This document shows positions 7,566-16,043 of a DNA stretch of 49,667 bases, one piece after another. This stretch comes from Rhizobiaceae bacterium (lineage in GTDB: Bacteria; Pseudomonadota; Alphaproteobacteria; Rhizobiales; Rhizobiaceae). Below the pieces are notes generated by a model. That model was not told the origin of the DNA. It did not search any database and worked only from the letters and a program-made list of their open reading frames with translations. The translations under genes and the position numbers were made by a program. Location of the stretch: positions 1-49,667 of the forward strand of contig JAHBYY010000029.1 in assembly GCA_019635715.1 (NCBI GenBank), given 5' to 3'. The stretch's first letter is position 1. The number at the start of each line of letters is the position of its first letter.

Positions 7566-8570
7566 ATGCGGCTGTCTCTCGATCTGATGGTAGATATCGT
7601 GAAGGCGGTGGCCGAATCCAGCCGGTTGCGCGTGCTGGCGCTGATCTCGCGCGGCGACCTGACGGTCACCGACATCACCGAAATCCTCGGCCAGTCGCAG
7701 CCGCGCGTGTCGCGCCACCTCAAGCTGCTGATGGAGGCCGGCCTCGTCGATCGCTACCAGGAGGGATCGTGGGCATTCTTCCGGATATCGGACGACGACA
7801 AGGTTCGCGAGTTCGTCGAGGCGATCGTGTCGCGTGTCGATCCGAGAGACGCCCAGCTTGAGCGCGACATGGAGCGGCTCGCTTCGGTAAAGCAGCGGCG
7901 CCAGCAGCGCGCCAGCGACTATTTCAGCCGCAATGCCGCGAGCTGGGGCGAATTGCGTTCGCTGCACGTTCCCGAGAAGGCGGTCGAGACCGCGCTGCTG
8001 GAGGTGGTCGGCAAGCAGCCGATCCAGTCGATGCTCGACCTTGGCACCGGCACGGGGCGCCTGCTGGAACTGTTCGCGCCGATCTTCCGCCGCGGGCTGG
8101 GGCTCGACCTGTCGCGTCAGATGCTTGCCGTCGCCCGCGCCAATCTCGACCACGCCGGCATCTCGCATGCGCAGGTGCGGCAGGGCGACATCTTCGCGCC
8201 CCCGGTGGAGCGCAACAGCTTCGATCTGGTCACCATGCATCAGGTCCTCCACTATCTGGACGATCCGGCCGCGGCGCTGCGCGAGGCGGCGCGGATGCTG
8301 CGGCCGGGCGGCCGGCTGGTGCTGGTCGACTTCGCGCCGCATGCGCTGGAGTTCCTTCGCGACGAGCATGCGCATCTGCGGCTGGGCTTCTCCGACCAGC
8401 AGATCGGCGAATGGCTGGCGGAAGCCGGCCTCGACACGGAAACCGTGAAGGCCTTCGAGCCGCGCAGCGGCGGAGAGGCGAAACTGACCGTCAAACTCTG
8501 GGTTGGCCGCGACAGGCGCCTGCTGATCGCCGACCGGCCCGCGCAAGTCCTGCAGGGGGAAGCCGTCTAA
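7566..8570 (+). CDS. sahR: ArsR-family regulator fused to an S-adenosylmethionine-dependent methyltransferase domain (SahR-like)
   Basis: 334 residues. Residues about 5-90 are an ArsR winged helix (VTDITEILGQSQPRVSRHLKLL). Residues about 115-315 are a class I methyltransferase fold with motif I LDLGTGTGRLLELF and the post-motif VTMHQVLHYLDD. The ArsR metal motif ELCVCD is replaced by DLTVTDI, which has no cysteine, so it is not a metal sensor. In Proteobacteria, SahR regulators of the methionine cycle respond to S-adenosylhomocysteine. The fused domain may bind SAM or SAH as ligand rather than methylate. Its stop overlaps the metF start (TAATG), and a palindromic operator lies just upstream. 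The symbol is inferred from architecture and context. Confidence 0.8.
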   Translation: MRLSLDLMVDIVKAVAESSRLRVLALISRGDLTVTDITEILGQSQPRVSRHLKLLMEAGLVDRYQEGSWAFFRISDDDKVREFVEAIVSRVDPRDAQLERDMERLASVKQRRQQRASDYFSRNAASWGELRSLHVPEKAVETALLEVVGKQPIQSMLDLGTGTGRLLELFAPIFRRGLGLDLSRQMLAVARANLDHAGISHAQVRQGDIFAPPVERNSFDLVTMHQVLHYLDDPAAALREAARMLRPGGRLVLVDFAPHALEFLRDEHAHLRLGFSDQQIGEWLAEAGLDTETVKAFEPRSGGEAKLTVKLWVGRDRRLLIADRPAQVLQGEAV

Positions 8571-9481
8571 TGAACCAGTTCCGATTCTCGCGCCGACCCG
8601 ACATTGGCGGCCGCGTGCGCGTCTCCTTCGAGTTCTTCCCGCCGAAGAGCGACGACATGGAGGAAAAGCTCTGGCAGACAGTGAAGCGGCTGGAGCCGCT
8701 CGCGCCCAAATTCGTCTCGGTCACCTACGGTGCGGGCGGGTCGACGCGCGAGCGCACGGCGCGCACGGTGAAGCGGATCCTGGAAGAGAGCACGCTGCTG
8801 CCGGCGGCACATATGACCTGCGTCAACGCCACCCGCGACGAGGTCGACCAGATCGTCCGCGACTTCGCCGCCTTCGGCGTCAAGCGCTTCGTGGCGCTGC
8901 GCGGCGATCCGCCGGAGGGCGTCGGTGCGCGCTACCGGCCGCATCCCGAGGGATATGCGAACGGCGCGGAGCTCGTGGCGGCCATGCGCGGCGCGGGCGA
9001 CTTCGACATCTCCGTGTCGGCCTATCCGGAAAAGCATCCGGAAAGCCCCGACTTCGCCACCGACATCGACATGCTGAAGCGCAAGGTCGACAATGGTGCG
9101 ACCCGGGCGATCACCCAGTTCTTCTTCGACAACGACCTCTACGAGCGCTATGTCGAGCGGGTGCGCCGCGCCGGCATCTACATCCCGATCGTGCCTGGCG
9201 TGCTGCCCGTCCACAATTTCACGCAGGTCGCCAACTTCTCCTCCCGCGCCGGCACCCATGTGCCGGCCTGGCTGGCGGAACGTTTCGAGGGGCTGCAAAA
9301 GGATCCGCAGACCCATGCGCTGGTGGCCTCCGCCGTCGCCGCCGAACAGGTCATGGACCTCGTCGAGCGCGGCGTCGAGGACTTCCACTTCTACACGATG
9401 AACCGCGCCGACCTGGCCTTCGCCATCTGCCACATGATCGGCATCCGCGCGGTGGAGCTTCCCGACTCGGCCGCCGCCTGA
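8570..9481 (+). CDS. metF: Methylenetetrahydrofolate reductase
   Basis: 303-residue FAD enzyme that reduces 5,10-methylene-THF to 5-methyl-THF, the methyl donor for methionine synthesis. Family hallmarks are SFEFFPPK near the N-terminus, FVSVTYGAGGS, HMTCVNATRDE, ALRGDPP, SVSAYPEKHPES and TQFFFDND. It starts at ATG 8570, sharing one base with the TAA of the SahR-like gene, which indicates translational coupling. A strong hairpin follows the stop. Control by the SahR-like operator is inferred. Confidence 0.97.
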   Translation: MNQFRFSRRPDIGGRVRVSFEFFPPKSDDMEEKLWQTVKRLEPLAPKFVSVTYGAGGSTRERTARTVKRILEESTLLPAAHMTCVNATRDEVDQIVRDFAAFGVKRFVALRGDPPEGVGARYRPHPEGYANGAELVAAMRGAGDFDISVSAYPEKHPESPDFATDIDMLKRKVDNGATRAITQFFFDNDLYERYVERVRRAGIYIPIVPGVLPVHNFTQVANFSSRAGTHVPAWLAERFEGLQKDPQTHALVASAVAAEQVMDLVERGVEDFHFYTMNRADLAFAICHMIGIRAVELPDSAAA

Positions 9482-9497
9482 ATCCGAGGCCCTACAG

Positions 9498-9528
9498 CAG
9501 AAGGCCCGCCGGTGCGGCGGGCCTTCTG
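9498..9528 (+). terminator. Terminator-like hairpin after metF
   Basis: A perfect 14-bp stem, CAGAAGGCCCGCCG with CGGCGGGCCTTCTG, and a three-base loop begins 17 bases after the metF stop. No real T-run follows (TCCTCGTC), so it is a weak intrinsic terminator or a 3'-end stabiliser. It could also act for the leftward small gene on the other side. Confidence 0.7.
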
Positions 9529-9579
9529 TCCTCGTCGTGGTCTGAGGTCCCGGTTCTCGGGTACCCGCTGCTCATTGGA

Positions 9580-9666
9580 TCAGGGCAGGACGCCCATGAT
9601 GAGGGCGCCGATAAAGGCGAACGCAGCACAAATCATCAATGCGTTGATCGGCCGAGCAAGTCCCAT
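9580..9666 (-). CDS. 28-residue single-helix membrane peptide
   Basis: A short gene with ATG 9666 and TGA at 9582-9580. The product begins MGLARPINALMICAAFAFIG and continues ALIMGVLP: a short basic start followed by an almost wholly hydrophobic helix of about 20 residues. A good Shine-Dalgarno (GGAGG, 7 bases before ATG) supports translation. It occupies an otherwise empty 350-base gap between metF and the EamA gene. Small membrane peptides of this kind commonly modulate larger membrane proteins; no specific role is claimed. Confidence 0.6.
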   Translation of the reverse strand: MGLARPINALMICAAFAFIGALIMGVLP

Positions 9667-9833
9667 GCGATGCCTCCATGAGGTGTGCGACAGCACGGAG
9701 TCTAGGTGAGTTTGCGGCCCGGGCAAGCGCATTCCTTGCTGCATTGCGGCGAAAGCGTGGCACGATCCCGTGATCGCGAAACGTTAGCCGTTGAAAGATT
9801 TCGAGATTCGCCCGGGCGAAAATAATTGTGCGG

Positions 9834-10772
9834 TCACCGCCGGAAGCCGAAATGCCGGAGCACGCGGCCATCTATGACGAGCAGTCCTACCGCGATCACC
9901 ACCATGCCGAGCATTTCCAGCCCGTCCAGCCGCTCGCCGAGGAACAGGATGCCGAGCAGGATCGCGCTGGCCGGAACGACGAGGGTGACGAGCGAGGCGT
10001 TGGTGGCGCCGGCTTCGGCGACGAGGCGGAAGAAGAGCAGGTAGGCGAAGGCGGTCGAGACCAGCGCCAGGGCCGCGACCGCTCCCCAGACCCCGCCGGA
10101 GTGGGAGGCGAACACCGCGCCGGCTCCCGCCGTCATTATCGCCACGGGAAACATGATGACGGTCGAGACGGTGAGCTGCGCCGTGGCGATCACCGGCGGC
10201 GGGACGCCCTTCAGCCGCTTGGCGACCATCAGGGCGCAGGCATAGGACAGAGATGCGCCGATCAGGGCGAGCTTGGCCCATGCCGGCGCGCCGAGGCCGG
10301 TCACCATGCCGGGGCCGATCATGATGGCGGTGCCGACGATGCCGATGAGGACGCCGATACCCTTGTTCCAGCTCATCTTCTCGTCGCTGGTCAGGCTGTT
10401 GGCGATGACCAGCGTCCAGAACGGGGTCGTCGCGTTGAGCACGGCGGCGAGGCCGGCCCCCAGCTCCGTCTGGCCGATGAAGATCAGCGAGAAGGGGATG
10501 ACGTTGTTGAGCACCGACAGAAGGGCAAGGGTCTTGAGATGCGGCAAAGCGAGGCGGAACGACGGCCCGGCGGCGAGCAGGTAGAGCTGCAGCGCGGCGG
10601 CGGCGAGGCCGACCCGCCAGAACACCAGCACCAGCGGCGGCATCTCCGACACGGCGATGCGCGCGAAGAAGAACGACCCTCCCCACACCACGCCGAGCAG
10701 AAGCAGGAGGCCCCAGTTGCGCGCCGTCATGGGGAGCGACGCGCTTGCGGGATAGGCTGAGACTTTCGACAT
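9834..10772 (-). CDS. EamA/DMT-superfamily transporter
   Basis: 312-residue inner-membrane protein with about ten hydrophobic helices in two homologous EamA halves. The first opens with WGLLLLLGVVWGGSFFFARIA, the typical N-terminal helix with W-G-x-x-F, and the second begins near AKLALIGASLSYACALMVAKR. Drug/metabolite transporters of this type export amino acids, polyamines or other metabolites; the substrate cannot be read. It starts at ATG 10772 with AAAGGA upstream. It is divergent from the ornithine-decarboxylase-type gene, so export of a related amine is possible but speculative. Confidence 0.88.
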   Translation of the reverse strand: MSKVSAYPASASLPMTARNWGLLLLLGVVWGGSFFFARIAVSEMPPLVLVFWRVGLAAAALQLYLLAAGPSFRLALPHLKTLALLSVLNNVIPFSLIFIGQTELGAGLAAVLNATTPFWTLVIANSLTSDEKMSWNKGIGVLIGIVGTAIMIGPGMVTGLGAPAWAKLALIGASLSYACALMVAKRLKGVPPPVIATAQLTVSTVIMFPVAIMTAGAGAVFASHSGGVWGAVAALALVSTAFAYLLFFRLVAEAGATNASLVTLVVPASAILLGILFLGERLDGLEMLGMVVIAVGLLVIDGRVLRHFGFRR

Positions 10773-10899
10773 CCGGTCCTTTCAGCATGGCCGCGGCCGG
10801 CCGCGCCACCCGATTCGCGACGATCCCGTTCGCCATCATGGCTGCGATCGAATCGTCTATGCGTTATGCATTGAGCAGATCGTCGCGAGCGAGACCCTG

Positions 10900-12123
10900 A
10901 TGCAGAAGTTCGAGAATGCCAGACAGGCGGCGCTGGAGCTGCGGCCGGACGATCCGGTCTACTGCTTCCGGCCCAGCGTGCTGAAGGCCGACGCGCGGCA
11001 ATTCATGGAGATGTTCCCCGGCAAGACCGCCTACGCGGTGAAAACCAACGGTGAGCCGCTGGTGCTGAAGGCGCTGGTGGAAGCCGGCGTCGAGGCCTTC
11101 GACGTCGCCTCGCCGGGAGAGTTCGCGGCGGTTCGCGCCGTGTCGTCCGATGCCGAGATGCTCTACATGCACCCGGTCAAGGCGCAATCCGACATCAGGC
11201 TGGCGCTGGAGCGCTACGGCATCCGCGTCATCGCCGTCGACCACGAGGACGAGATCACCAAGCTGACGCGGGTGGTGCGGGCCCTCGACATCGACCCGGG
11301 CGCGATCACCGTGTTCGTGCGCATCCAGACCAAGGGTCTGGCCGCCTACGAACTGTCGAAGAAGTTCGGCGCCGGGCCGGCGAATGCCGTCGAACTGGCG
11401 CAGCGCCTGCAGCGCACCGGCTTCAAGGTCGGACTGTGCTTCCACGTCGGCAGCCAGATCGAGGACCCCGACACCTATGACCGGGCCCTCGCCTCGGCCG
11501 ACTGGGTGCGCAACCGGGTCGGCTTCCCGCTGGCGGGGCTGGATGTGGGAGGCGGCTTCCCGGCCGAATACGGCGCCGACCCGAATTCGAAGAAGCCGCC
11601 GATGCCGGCGATCGGGCAACTGATGTCTCGCCTGCGCGCCGACATCGAAGCCTGGAACTTCGACGAGATGCCGCTGGTCGCCGAGCCGGGCCGGGTGATC
11701 GTGGCGCGCGCCTTCTCGCTGATCGTGCGGGTACTGCTGCGCAAGGGACGGCGGCTCTACATCAACGACGGCATCTGGGCGTCGCTGTCGGATTCCTGGA
11801 CCGGCAAGCTCACCCTGCCGGCCCGCTTCATCGCCGATCCGGCGATCCGCACGCGCAACGGCGACGAGGCCAGCATCGTGCCGTTCAAGGTGTGCGGGGC
11901 GACCTGCGATTCCGTCGACATTCTGTCGCGCCCGTTCTGGCTGCCGGAGACCATCGACACGGGCGACTGGATCGAGATCGGCCATATCGGCGCCTACTCG
12001 CTGTCGCTGCGCACCCGCTTCAACGGCTTCTATCCGGACACTTTCGTCGAGGTCACGACGCCGTTCGAGGAAGGCGACGCCCCGCAGGGTTTTGCCAGCC
12101 TCGAGACGATGGCGGGCGGCTGA
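10900..12123 (+). CDS. Type III PLP-dependent decarboxylase (ornithine decarboxylase type)
   Basis: 407-residue alanine-racemase-fold decarboxylase. The PLP lysine is K48 (AYAVKTN). Further cofactor and active-site residues are H182 (FHVGSQ), GGGFP (217-221), EPGR (262-265) and, in CGATCDSVD, C336 and D337, the residues that in ornithine decarboxylases contact the substrate from the partner subunit. Reaction: ornithine (or lysine) to putrescine (or cadaverine), the first step of polyamine synthesis. The substrate choice between ornithine, lysine and carboxynorspermidine-type compounds is not certain. Its TGA directly abuts the convergent reductase gene. Confidence 0.87.
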   Translation: MQKFENARQAALELRPDDPVYCFRPSVLKADARQFMEMFPGKTAYAVKTNGEPLVLKALVEAGVEAFDVASPGEFAAVRAVSSDAEMLYMHPVKAQSDIRLALERYGIRVIAVDHEDEITKLTRVVRALDIDPGAITVFVRIQTKGLAAYELSKKFGAGPANAVELAQRLQRTGFKVGLCFHVGSQIEDPDTYDRALASADWVRNRVGFPLAGLDVGGGFPAEYGADPNSKKPPMPAIGQLMSRLRADIEAWNFDEMPLVAEPGRVIVARAFSLIVRVLLRKGRRLYINDGIWASLSDSWTGKLTLPARFIADPAIRTRNGDEASIVPFKVCGATCDSVDILSRPFWLPETIDTGDWIEIGHIGAYSLSLRTRFNGFYPDTFVEVTTPFEEGDAPQGFASLETMAGG

Positions 12124-13182
12124 TCAGGCCCCGAGTAGGGGATAGTCCGTGTATCCCTTCGGTCCCTCGCCGTAGAAGGTCGAGGGGTCGGGCGTGTTGA
12201 ACGGCGCGGACCGGGCGACGCGTTCGACGAGGTCCGGCGTTGCGATGTAGTCGCGCCCGAAGGACAGCGCGTCGGCGACCCCCAGGCTGATGAAGCGTTC
12301 GCCGTCGGCGGCCGTCATCAGCTCGTTGGCGACGACCGGCCCGCCGAAGCGCCGCTTGATCTCGCCGAGCAGGCTGTCCTCCGCCTCGATCTCGCGCACG
12401 AAGATGAAGGCGATTCCGCGCTTGCCCAGCTCTTCCGCGACATGGCCGAAGACGGCGCGCGGGTTGCTGTCGCCCATGTCGTGCTCCTCGCCGCGCGGCC
12501 GAAGATGCACGCCGACGCGGTCGGCGCCCCAGACGTCGATGCAGGCGTCGGCGATCTCGAGCAGGAAGCGCGCCCGGTTCTCGACCGAACCGCCGTAGCG
12601 ATCGGTGCGCCGGTTGGTGCTGTCCTGCAGGAACTGGTCGATCAGGTAGCCATTGGCGCCGTGGATCTCGACGCCGTCGAAGCCGGCGCGCCTGGCGTTG
12701 ACCGCACCGCGGCGGAAGTCCTCGACGATCCCCGGGATCTCGTCCGTATCGAGCGCACGCGGCACCGCATAGTCGCGCTTGGGACGCAGAACGCTGACCT
12801 GGCCGGCCGGCTGCACCGCGCTGGGCGCCACCGGCAGATCGCCGTCGAGCAGTTCCGGATCGGAGATGCGGCCGACATGCCAGAGCTGCAGGAAGATGCG
12901 CCCGCCGGCGTCATGGACCGCCTTGGTGACCAGTTTCCAGCCCTCGACCTGCGCGTCCGACCAGATGCCTGGGGTGCGCGGATAGCCGACGCCCTGCGGG
13001 CTGACGCTGGTCGCCTCGCTGAGGATCAGGCCGGCGGTGGCACGCTGGCGGTAGTACTCGGCCATCATGGCATTCGGAACGCGCCCCTCGCTGGAGCGCA
13101 TGCGGGTCAGCGGCGCCATGATGATGCGGTTCGGCAGGGTGAGGGCGCCGACTGTGAGGGGCTGGAGCAGCGAGGAGGACAT
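12124..13182 (-). CDS. Old Yellow Enzyme family alkene reductase (NemA-like)
   Basis: 352-residue FMN-dependent TIM-barrel reductase. The substrate-binding pair H174 and N177 and nearby Y179 are seen in EIHGANGYLIDQFLQ, followed by the signature TNRRTDRYGGS. The N-terminal NRIIMAPLTRMR and the later ANELMTAADGERFISLGVAD also fit. It reduces activated C=C bonds or nitro compounds with NAD(P)H, often as an electrophile detoxification step. The Lrp/AsnC gene is divergent from it, with 122 bases between, and is a candidate regulator. Confidence 0.92.
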   Translation of the reverse strand: MSSSLLQPLTVGALTLPNRIIMAPLTRMRSSEGRVPNAMMAEYYRQRATAGLILSEATSVSPQGVGYPRTPGIWSDAQVEGWKLVTKAVHDAGGRIFLQLWHVGRISDPELLDGDLPVAPSAVQPAGQVSVLRPKRDYAVPRALDTDEIPGIVEDFRRGAVNARRAGFDGVEIHGANGYLIDQFLQDSTNRRTDRYGGSVENRARFLLEIADACIDVWGADRVGVHLRPRGEEHDMGDSNPRAVFGHVAEELGKRGIAFIFVREIEAEDSLLGEIKRRFGGPVVANELMTAADGERFISLGVADALSFGRDYIATPDLVERVARSAPFNTPDPSTFYGEGPKGYTDYPLLGA

Positions 13183-13304
13183 GTCTGGGATCCTTGGACG
13201 GTCGTCAATACAGGCTTAGGGCGAGAGCGAATTTGGTCTTATGTGGTTCCGAGGTTGTGTGCATATACTGATGACGGTTCGGAATTTCACGTAGGGACAC
13301 CGGC

Positions 13305-13799
13305 ATGGACGAAAAAACGAACGTGGTTCGCCAGGAGCGGCACCAGCCGGCCCGTCTGGATGATGTCGACCGAAGGCTGTTAGGTCTGCTTTCGGAGGAC
13401 GGCACGCGCAGCTATGCCGAGCTCGGGCAGTTGCTGCATCTTTCGGCGCCGGCTGTCCACGAACGGGTCAAGCGCCTGAAGCGCGACGGCGTCATCAAGG
13501 CGATGGTGGCCCGGCTGGACGGCTGCAAGGTCGGCCGCACCTTGCTCACCTTTGTCCTGGTGAACACCCGCAATGTCGCCAGCACCAAGCGGCTGCTGGA
13601 ACTCTCCGGCCTTCAGGAGATCGAGGAGATCCATACGGTGGCCGGCGACAGCGGCGTGCTGGTCAAGGCGCGTTTGCGCGATACGGAAGGGCTCGAGGAC
13701 CTGCTGGGCAAGATCCAGGGTATCGAAGGCGTCGACGATACGCGCAGCTACATCGTGCTGTCGACTTTCGTCGAGCGCGGGCCGAGCGCCCTGCTGTAG
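13305..13799 (+). CDS. Lrp/AsnC-family transcriptional regulator
   Basis: 164 residues. An extended N-terminus precedes the helix-turn-helix (LDDVDRRLLGLLSEDGTRSY, then LSAPAVHERVKRLKRDGVI). The C-terminal half is the RAM/AsnC ligand-binding domain (EIEEIHTVAGDSGVLVKARL). Such regulators respond to amino acids. AGGGA precedes ATG 13305. It is divergent from the alkene reductase; regulation of that gene is inferred from position only. It ends 12 bases before the convergent transglycosylase gene. Confidence 0.92.
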   Translation: MDEKTNVVRQERHQPARLDDVDRRLLGLLSEDGTRSYAELGQLLHLSAPAVHERVKRLKRDGVIKAMVARLDGCKVGRTLLTFVLVNTRNVASTKRLLELSGLQEIEEIHTVAGDSGVLVKARLRDTEGLEDLLGKIQGIEGVDDTRSYIVLSTFVERGPSALL

Positions 13800-13811
13800 C
13801 GCGGCAAGCGC

Positions 13812-14993
13812 TCAGATCATCGCCAGAAGCTGCTGGGTCGGCCATCCGTCGACCGGCAGGCCGAGCCGCATCTGCTCCTGGCGCACCGCCTCGCGGGTCG
13901 CCACGCCGAGCACGCCGTCGACGCCGCCGACGTCGTAGCCCTTGTCCGCGAGCTTCTGCTGCAGCAGCTTCATCGCGTCGCCGACCAGGCCCGGTTCGGG
14001 ATTGCCCTTGTCGAAGGGCGGCGCGCCGGCAAGCCGCGTCGCCAGGACGGCGGCGGTCAGCGTGTAGGTCGCCGACTGGTTCCATTGCAGGTAGACGTCG
14101 TAATTGTCGTAGCTGAGGAAGGCCGGTCCCTTGCGGCCCATCGGCAGCACTACGCCGGCCGGCAGGCCGTCGTCCCGCAGCGCGGAGCCGTCCGCATTGG
14201 TCACGCCCCAGGCGCTCCACTGCTTGATCGGCAGCTTGTTGGTGCGCCCGGTCTGATCCCAGGGCATCTCCGCCGGCACCCGGATCTCCTTGAGCCAGGG
14301 CTGGCCGCGCTTCCAGCCGCGATGCTCGATCTTGTTGGCGGTGGTCAGGATCACGTCGGGGACGCTGCCGCGCACATCGACATGGCCGTCGCCGTCGCCG
14401 TCGACGCCGCGCAGCAGGATGTCGGTGGGCAGCATCTGGGTCTGGCCGATCTCGCCGGCCCAGGCGCCCTTGACGTCGGCCGGCAGGTCGCCGCGATCGA
14501 TCAGGGTGAGCAGCGGGACGATCTGCGGACGGAACAACTGCGGGCGCCGGCAGTCATGGGCCAGCGTGACCAACGCGTTCAGCGAGTTGAAATCGCCCAT
14601 TCCGGCGCCGAAATCCGTCTCCAGCGCCCAGAAGGCGGCGATCACCGGGCCGGGGACGCCATAGTCCGCCTCCGCCCTGGCAAAGACATCGGCGTATTTC
14701 TTCAGGTTGGCGACGCCGTGCTTCAGCCGGTAGTCGGAGATCATGCGGCCGGAGAATTCGTTGAAGGTCTGGGTGAACACCACCTGCCCGCGATCGCGCG
14801 CCAGCACCCTGGTGTCGATGTCGGCACTGGCCAGGGCCGCGAGCCCGACCTCGCCGACGCCGGCCGCGCGGGCCTCGTCGGTCACGCCCTTGCGCCAGGT
14901 CTCGAAATCGATGCCGCACTCCTGCGCCATCGCCGGCACGGCTTGCACGGCGAGCGCCGTGGCGAGGGCGAGCAGGGCGGGGGGCAAGCGCAT
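13812..14993 (-). CDS. Lytic murein transglycosylase, MltB type, with C-terminal peptidoglycan-binding domain
   Basis: 393 residues from ATG 14993 (an in-frame TTG at 14999 is less likely). A signal peptide ends near AMAQ (residues 20-24). The catalytic domain contains E125 in AAFWALETDFGAGMGDFNSL, the MltB-type general acid, and GEIGQTQMLPTDIL. Residues about 335-392 are a PG_binding_1 domain (LQQKLADKGYDVGGVDGVLG). It cleaves glycan strands to anhydromuropeptides in the periplasm. It lacks a lipobox, so it should be soluble. It lies downstream of the GH25 lipoprotein gene, separated by a terminator. Confidence 0.92.
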   Translation of the reverse strand: MRLPPALLALATALAVQAVPAMAQECGIDFETWRKGVTDEARAAGVGEVGLAALASADIDTRVLARDRGQVVFTQTFNEFSGRMISDYRLKHGVANLKKYADVFARAEADYGVPGPVIAAFWALETDFGAGMGDFNSLNALVTLAHDCRRPQLFRPQIVPLLTLIDRGDLPADVKGAWAGEIGQTQMLPTDILLRGVDGDGDGHVDVRGSVPDVILTTANKIEHRGWKRGQPWLKEIRVPAEMPWDQTGRTNKLPIKQWSAWGVTNADGSALRDDGLPAGVVLPMGRKGPAFLSYDNYDVYLQWNQSATYTLTAAVLATRLAGAPPFDKGNPEPGLVGDAMKLLQQKLADKGYDVGGVDGVLGVATREAVRQEQMRLGLPVDGWPTQQLLAMI

Positions 14994-15043
14994 GGGCAAC
15001 GGTTCCCGACGTTAAGCAGGGTGATCGACCGAAGCTCATGGCG

Positions 15044-15069
15044 AAAAGCGGGCCGGACCGCAAGCCCGC
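15044..15069 (-). terminator. Intrinsic terminator after the GH25 gene
   Basis: Read on the minus strand, GCGGGC, a ten-base loop and GCCCGC are followed by TTTT, 10 bases past the GH25 stop. The stem is short but G+C-only and has a U-tract, so it may separate this gene from the transglycosylase gene downstream. Confidence 0.55.
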
Positions 15070-15079
15070 CCGGCGATAG

Positions 15080-15895
15080 CTATTTCGTGTTCTGTGCCAT
15101 CCACTTGCGCCAGGCGGCGTGCGAGCCGTTGAAGACGTTGATGTCGGCCTTGCCGCGGATGCCCGGGACGATGCCGGTTCCCGTATACTGCCAGAAGGTG
15201 AAAGGATGCGCGCCGTAGCGGTCGCCGGGGTGGTCGGCGACGGAGCGCAGCCAGTAGGAATAGCCGGTGAAGGAGGCGAGGTCGTTGTCCTCGAAGAAGT
15301 CGATCGAGGTGTAGATGATCGGCTTCTTGCCATAGTGCCTTTCGACGATCTGCAGGAAGGTGCGCATCTCGCTGCGCACCGTTTCCGCGCTCGGCCTCAG
15401 CTTGCAGCTCGGCGAGTGCGGATTCCACTCCATGTCCAGCACAGGCGGCATGGCGCTGCGTTCCCTCGGCACGTTGGCGATGTACCAGGCAGCCTGTTCC
15501 GAAGCGGGGCGGCAGAAATAGTAGAAGTGGTAGGCGCCGCGCGGCACGCCGGCGCTGCGCGCGCCGTTCCAGTGCTCACGGAACCTGTCGTCGACGCGGT
15601 CGCCGCCCTCCGTCGCCTTGATGAAGGCGAAGGAGATGCCGCTCGCCTTCGCCGTCACCCAGTCGACGTCGGTCTGGTATTTGGAGACATCCGTGCCATG
15701 GACCGGATAGGAGAACGGCGTGCGGGCCCGCCACTGGTGCGGATCGCTGTCGCCGAAGGTCGGGCTGAGCAGTGCCGGTGCCATCTTGGCGGCCGCCGGC
15801 GGCAAGGCCTGCTGCTCGGAGACGAGGCCGAGATCGCTCGACGTGCTGCAGGCCGCGAGAAGCAGGGTGAGCCCGAGAGCCGCCAGTCGCCGCAT
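15080..15895 (-). CDS. GH25-family muramidase lipoprotein
   Basis: 271 residues from ATG 15895, which has AGGGGA upstream. The lipobox LAAC places C16 as the lipidated residue, followed by S-T, so outer-membrane sorting is expected. The glycoside hydrolase 25 domain starts at HGTDVSKYQ (D69) and has the catalytic D154-x-E156 in PPVLDMEWN, then a C-terminal FWQYTGTGIVPGI. GH25 enzymes hydrolyse the beta-1,4 bond between MurNAc and GlcNAc. A lipoprotein version in a Gram-negative cell suggests a role in remodelling the cell's own wall. It is divergent from the serine hydrolase gene. Confidence 0.92.
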   Translation of the reverse strand: MRRLAALGLTLLLAACSTSSDLGLVSEQQALPPAAAKMAPALLSPTFGDSDPHQWRARTPFSYPVHGTDVSKYQTDVDWVTAKASGISFAFIKATEGGDRVDDRFREHWNGARSAGVPRGAYHFYYFCRPASEQAAWYIANVPRERSAMPPVLDMEWNPHSPSCKLRPSAETVRSEMRTFLQIVERHYGKKPIIYTSIDFFEDNDLASFTGYSYWLRSVADHPGDRYGAHPFTFWQYTGTGIVPGIRGKADINVFNGSHAAWRKWMAQNTK

Positions 15896-16043
15896 TGCAT
15901 TCCCCTGCCGATCGGTCGGATGCGGACGCCGGCCGGCAAATTCCGGCCATGTCCGCTGCCAAGTTCTATCTCGCATTTCCCCTCTTCGCTGAACATGGTT
16001 GATTTTGGGTGTATCGCGGTCCCCGGAGGAACGATTCGGCGGC

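Noticed and set aside
8411-8569. N-terminal extension of MetF
   Set aside because: The frame is open upstream but overlaps the SahR-like gene; ATG 8570 in the TAATG overlap begins the conserved protein.
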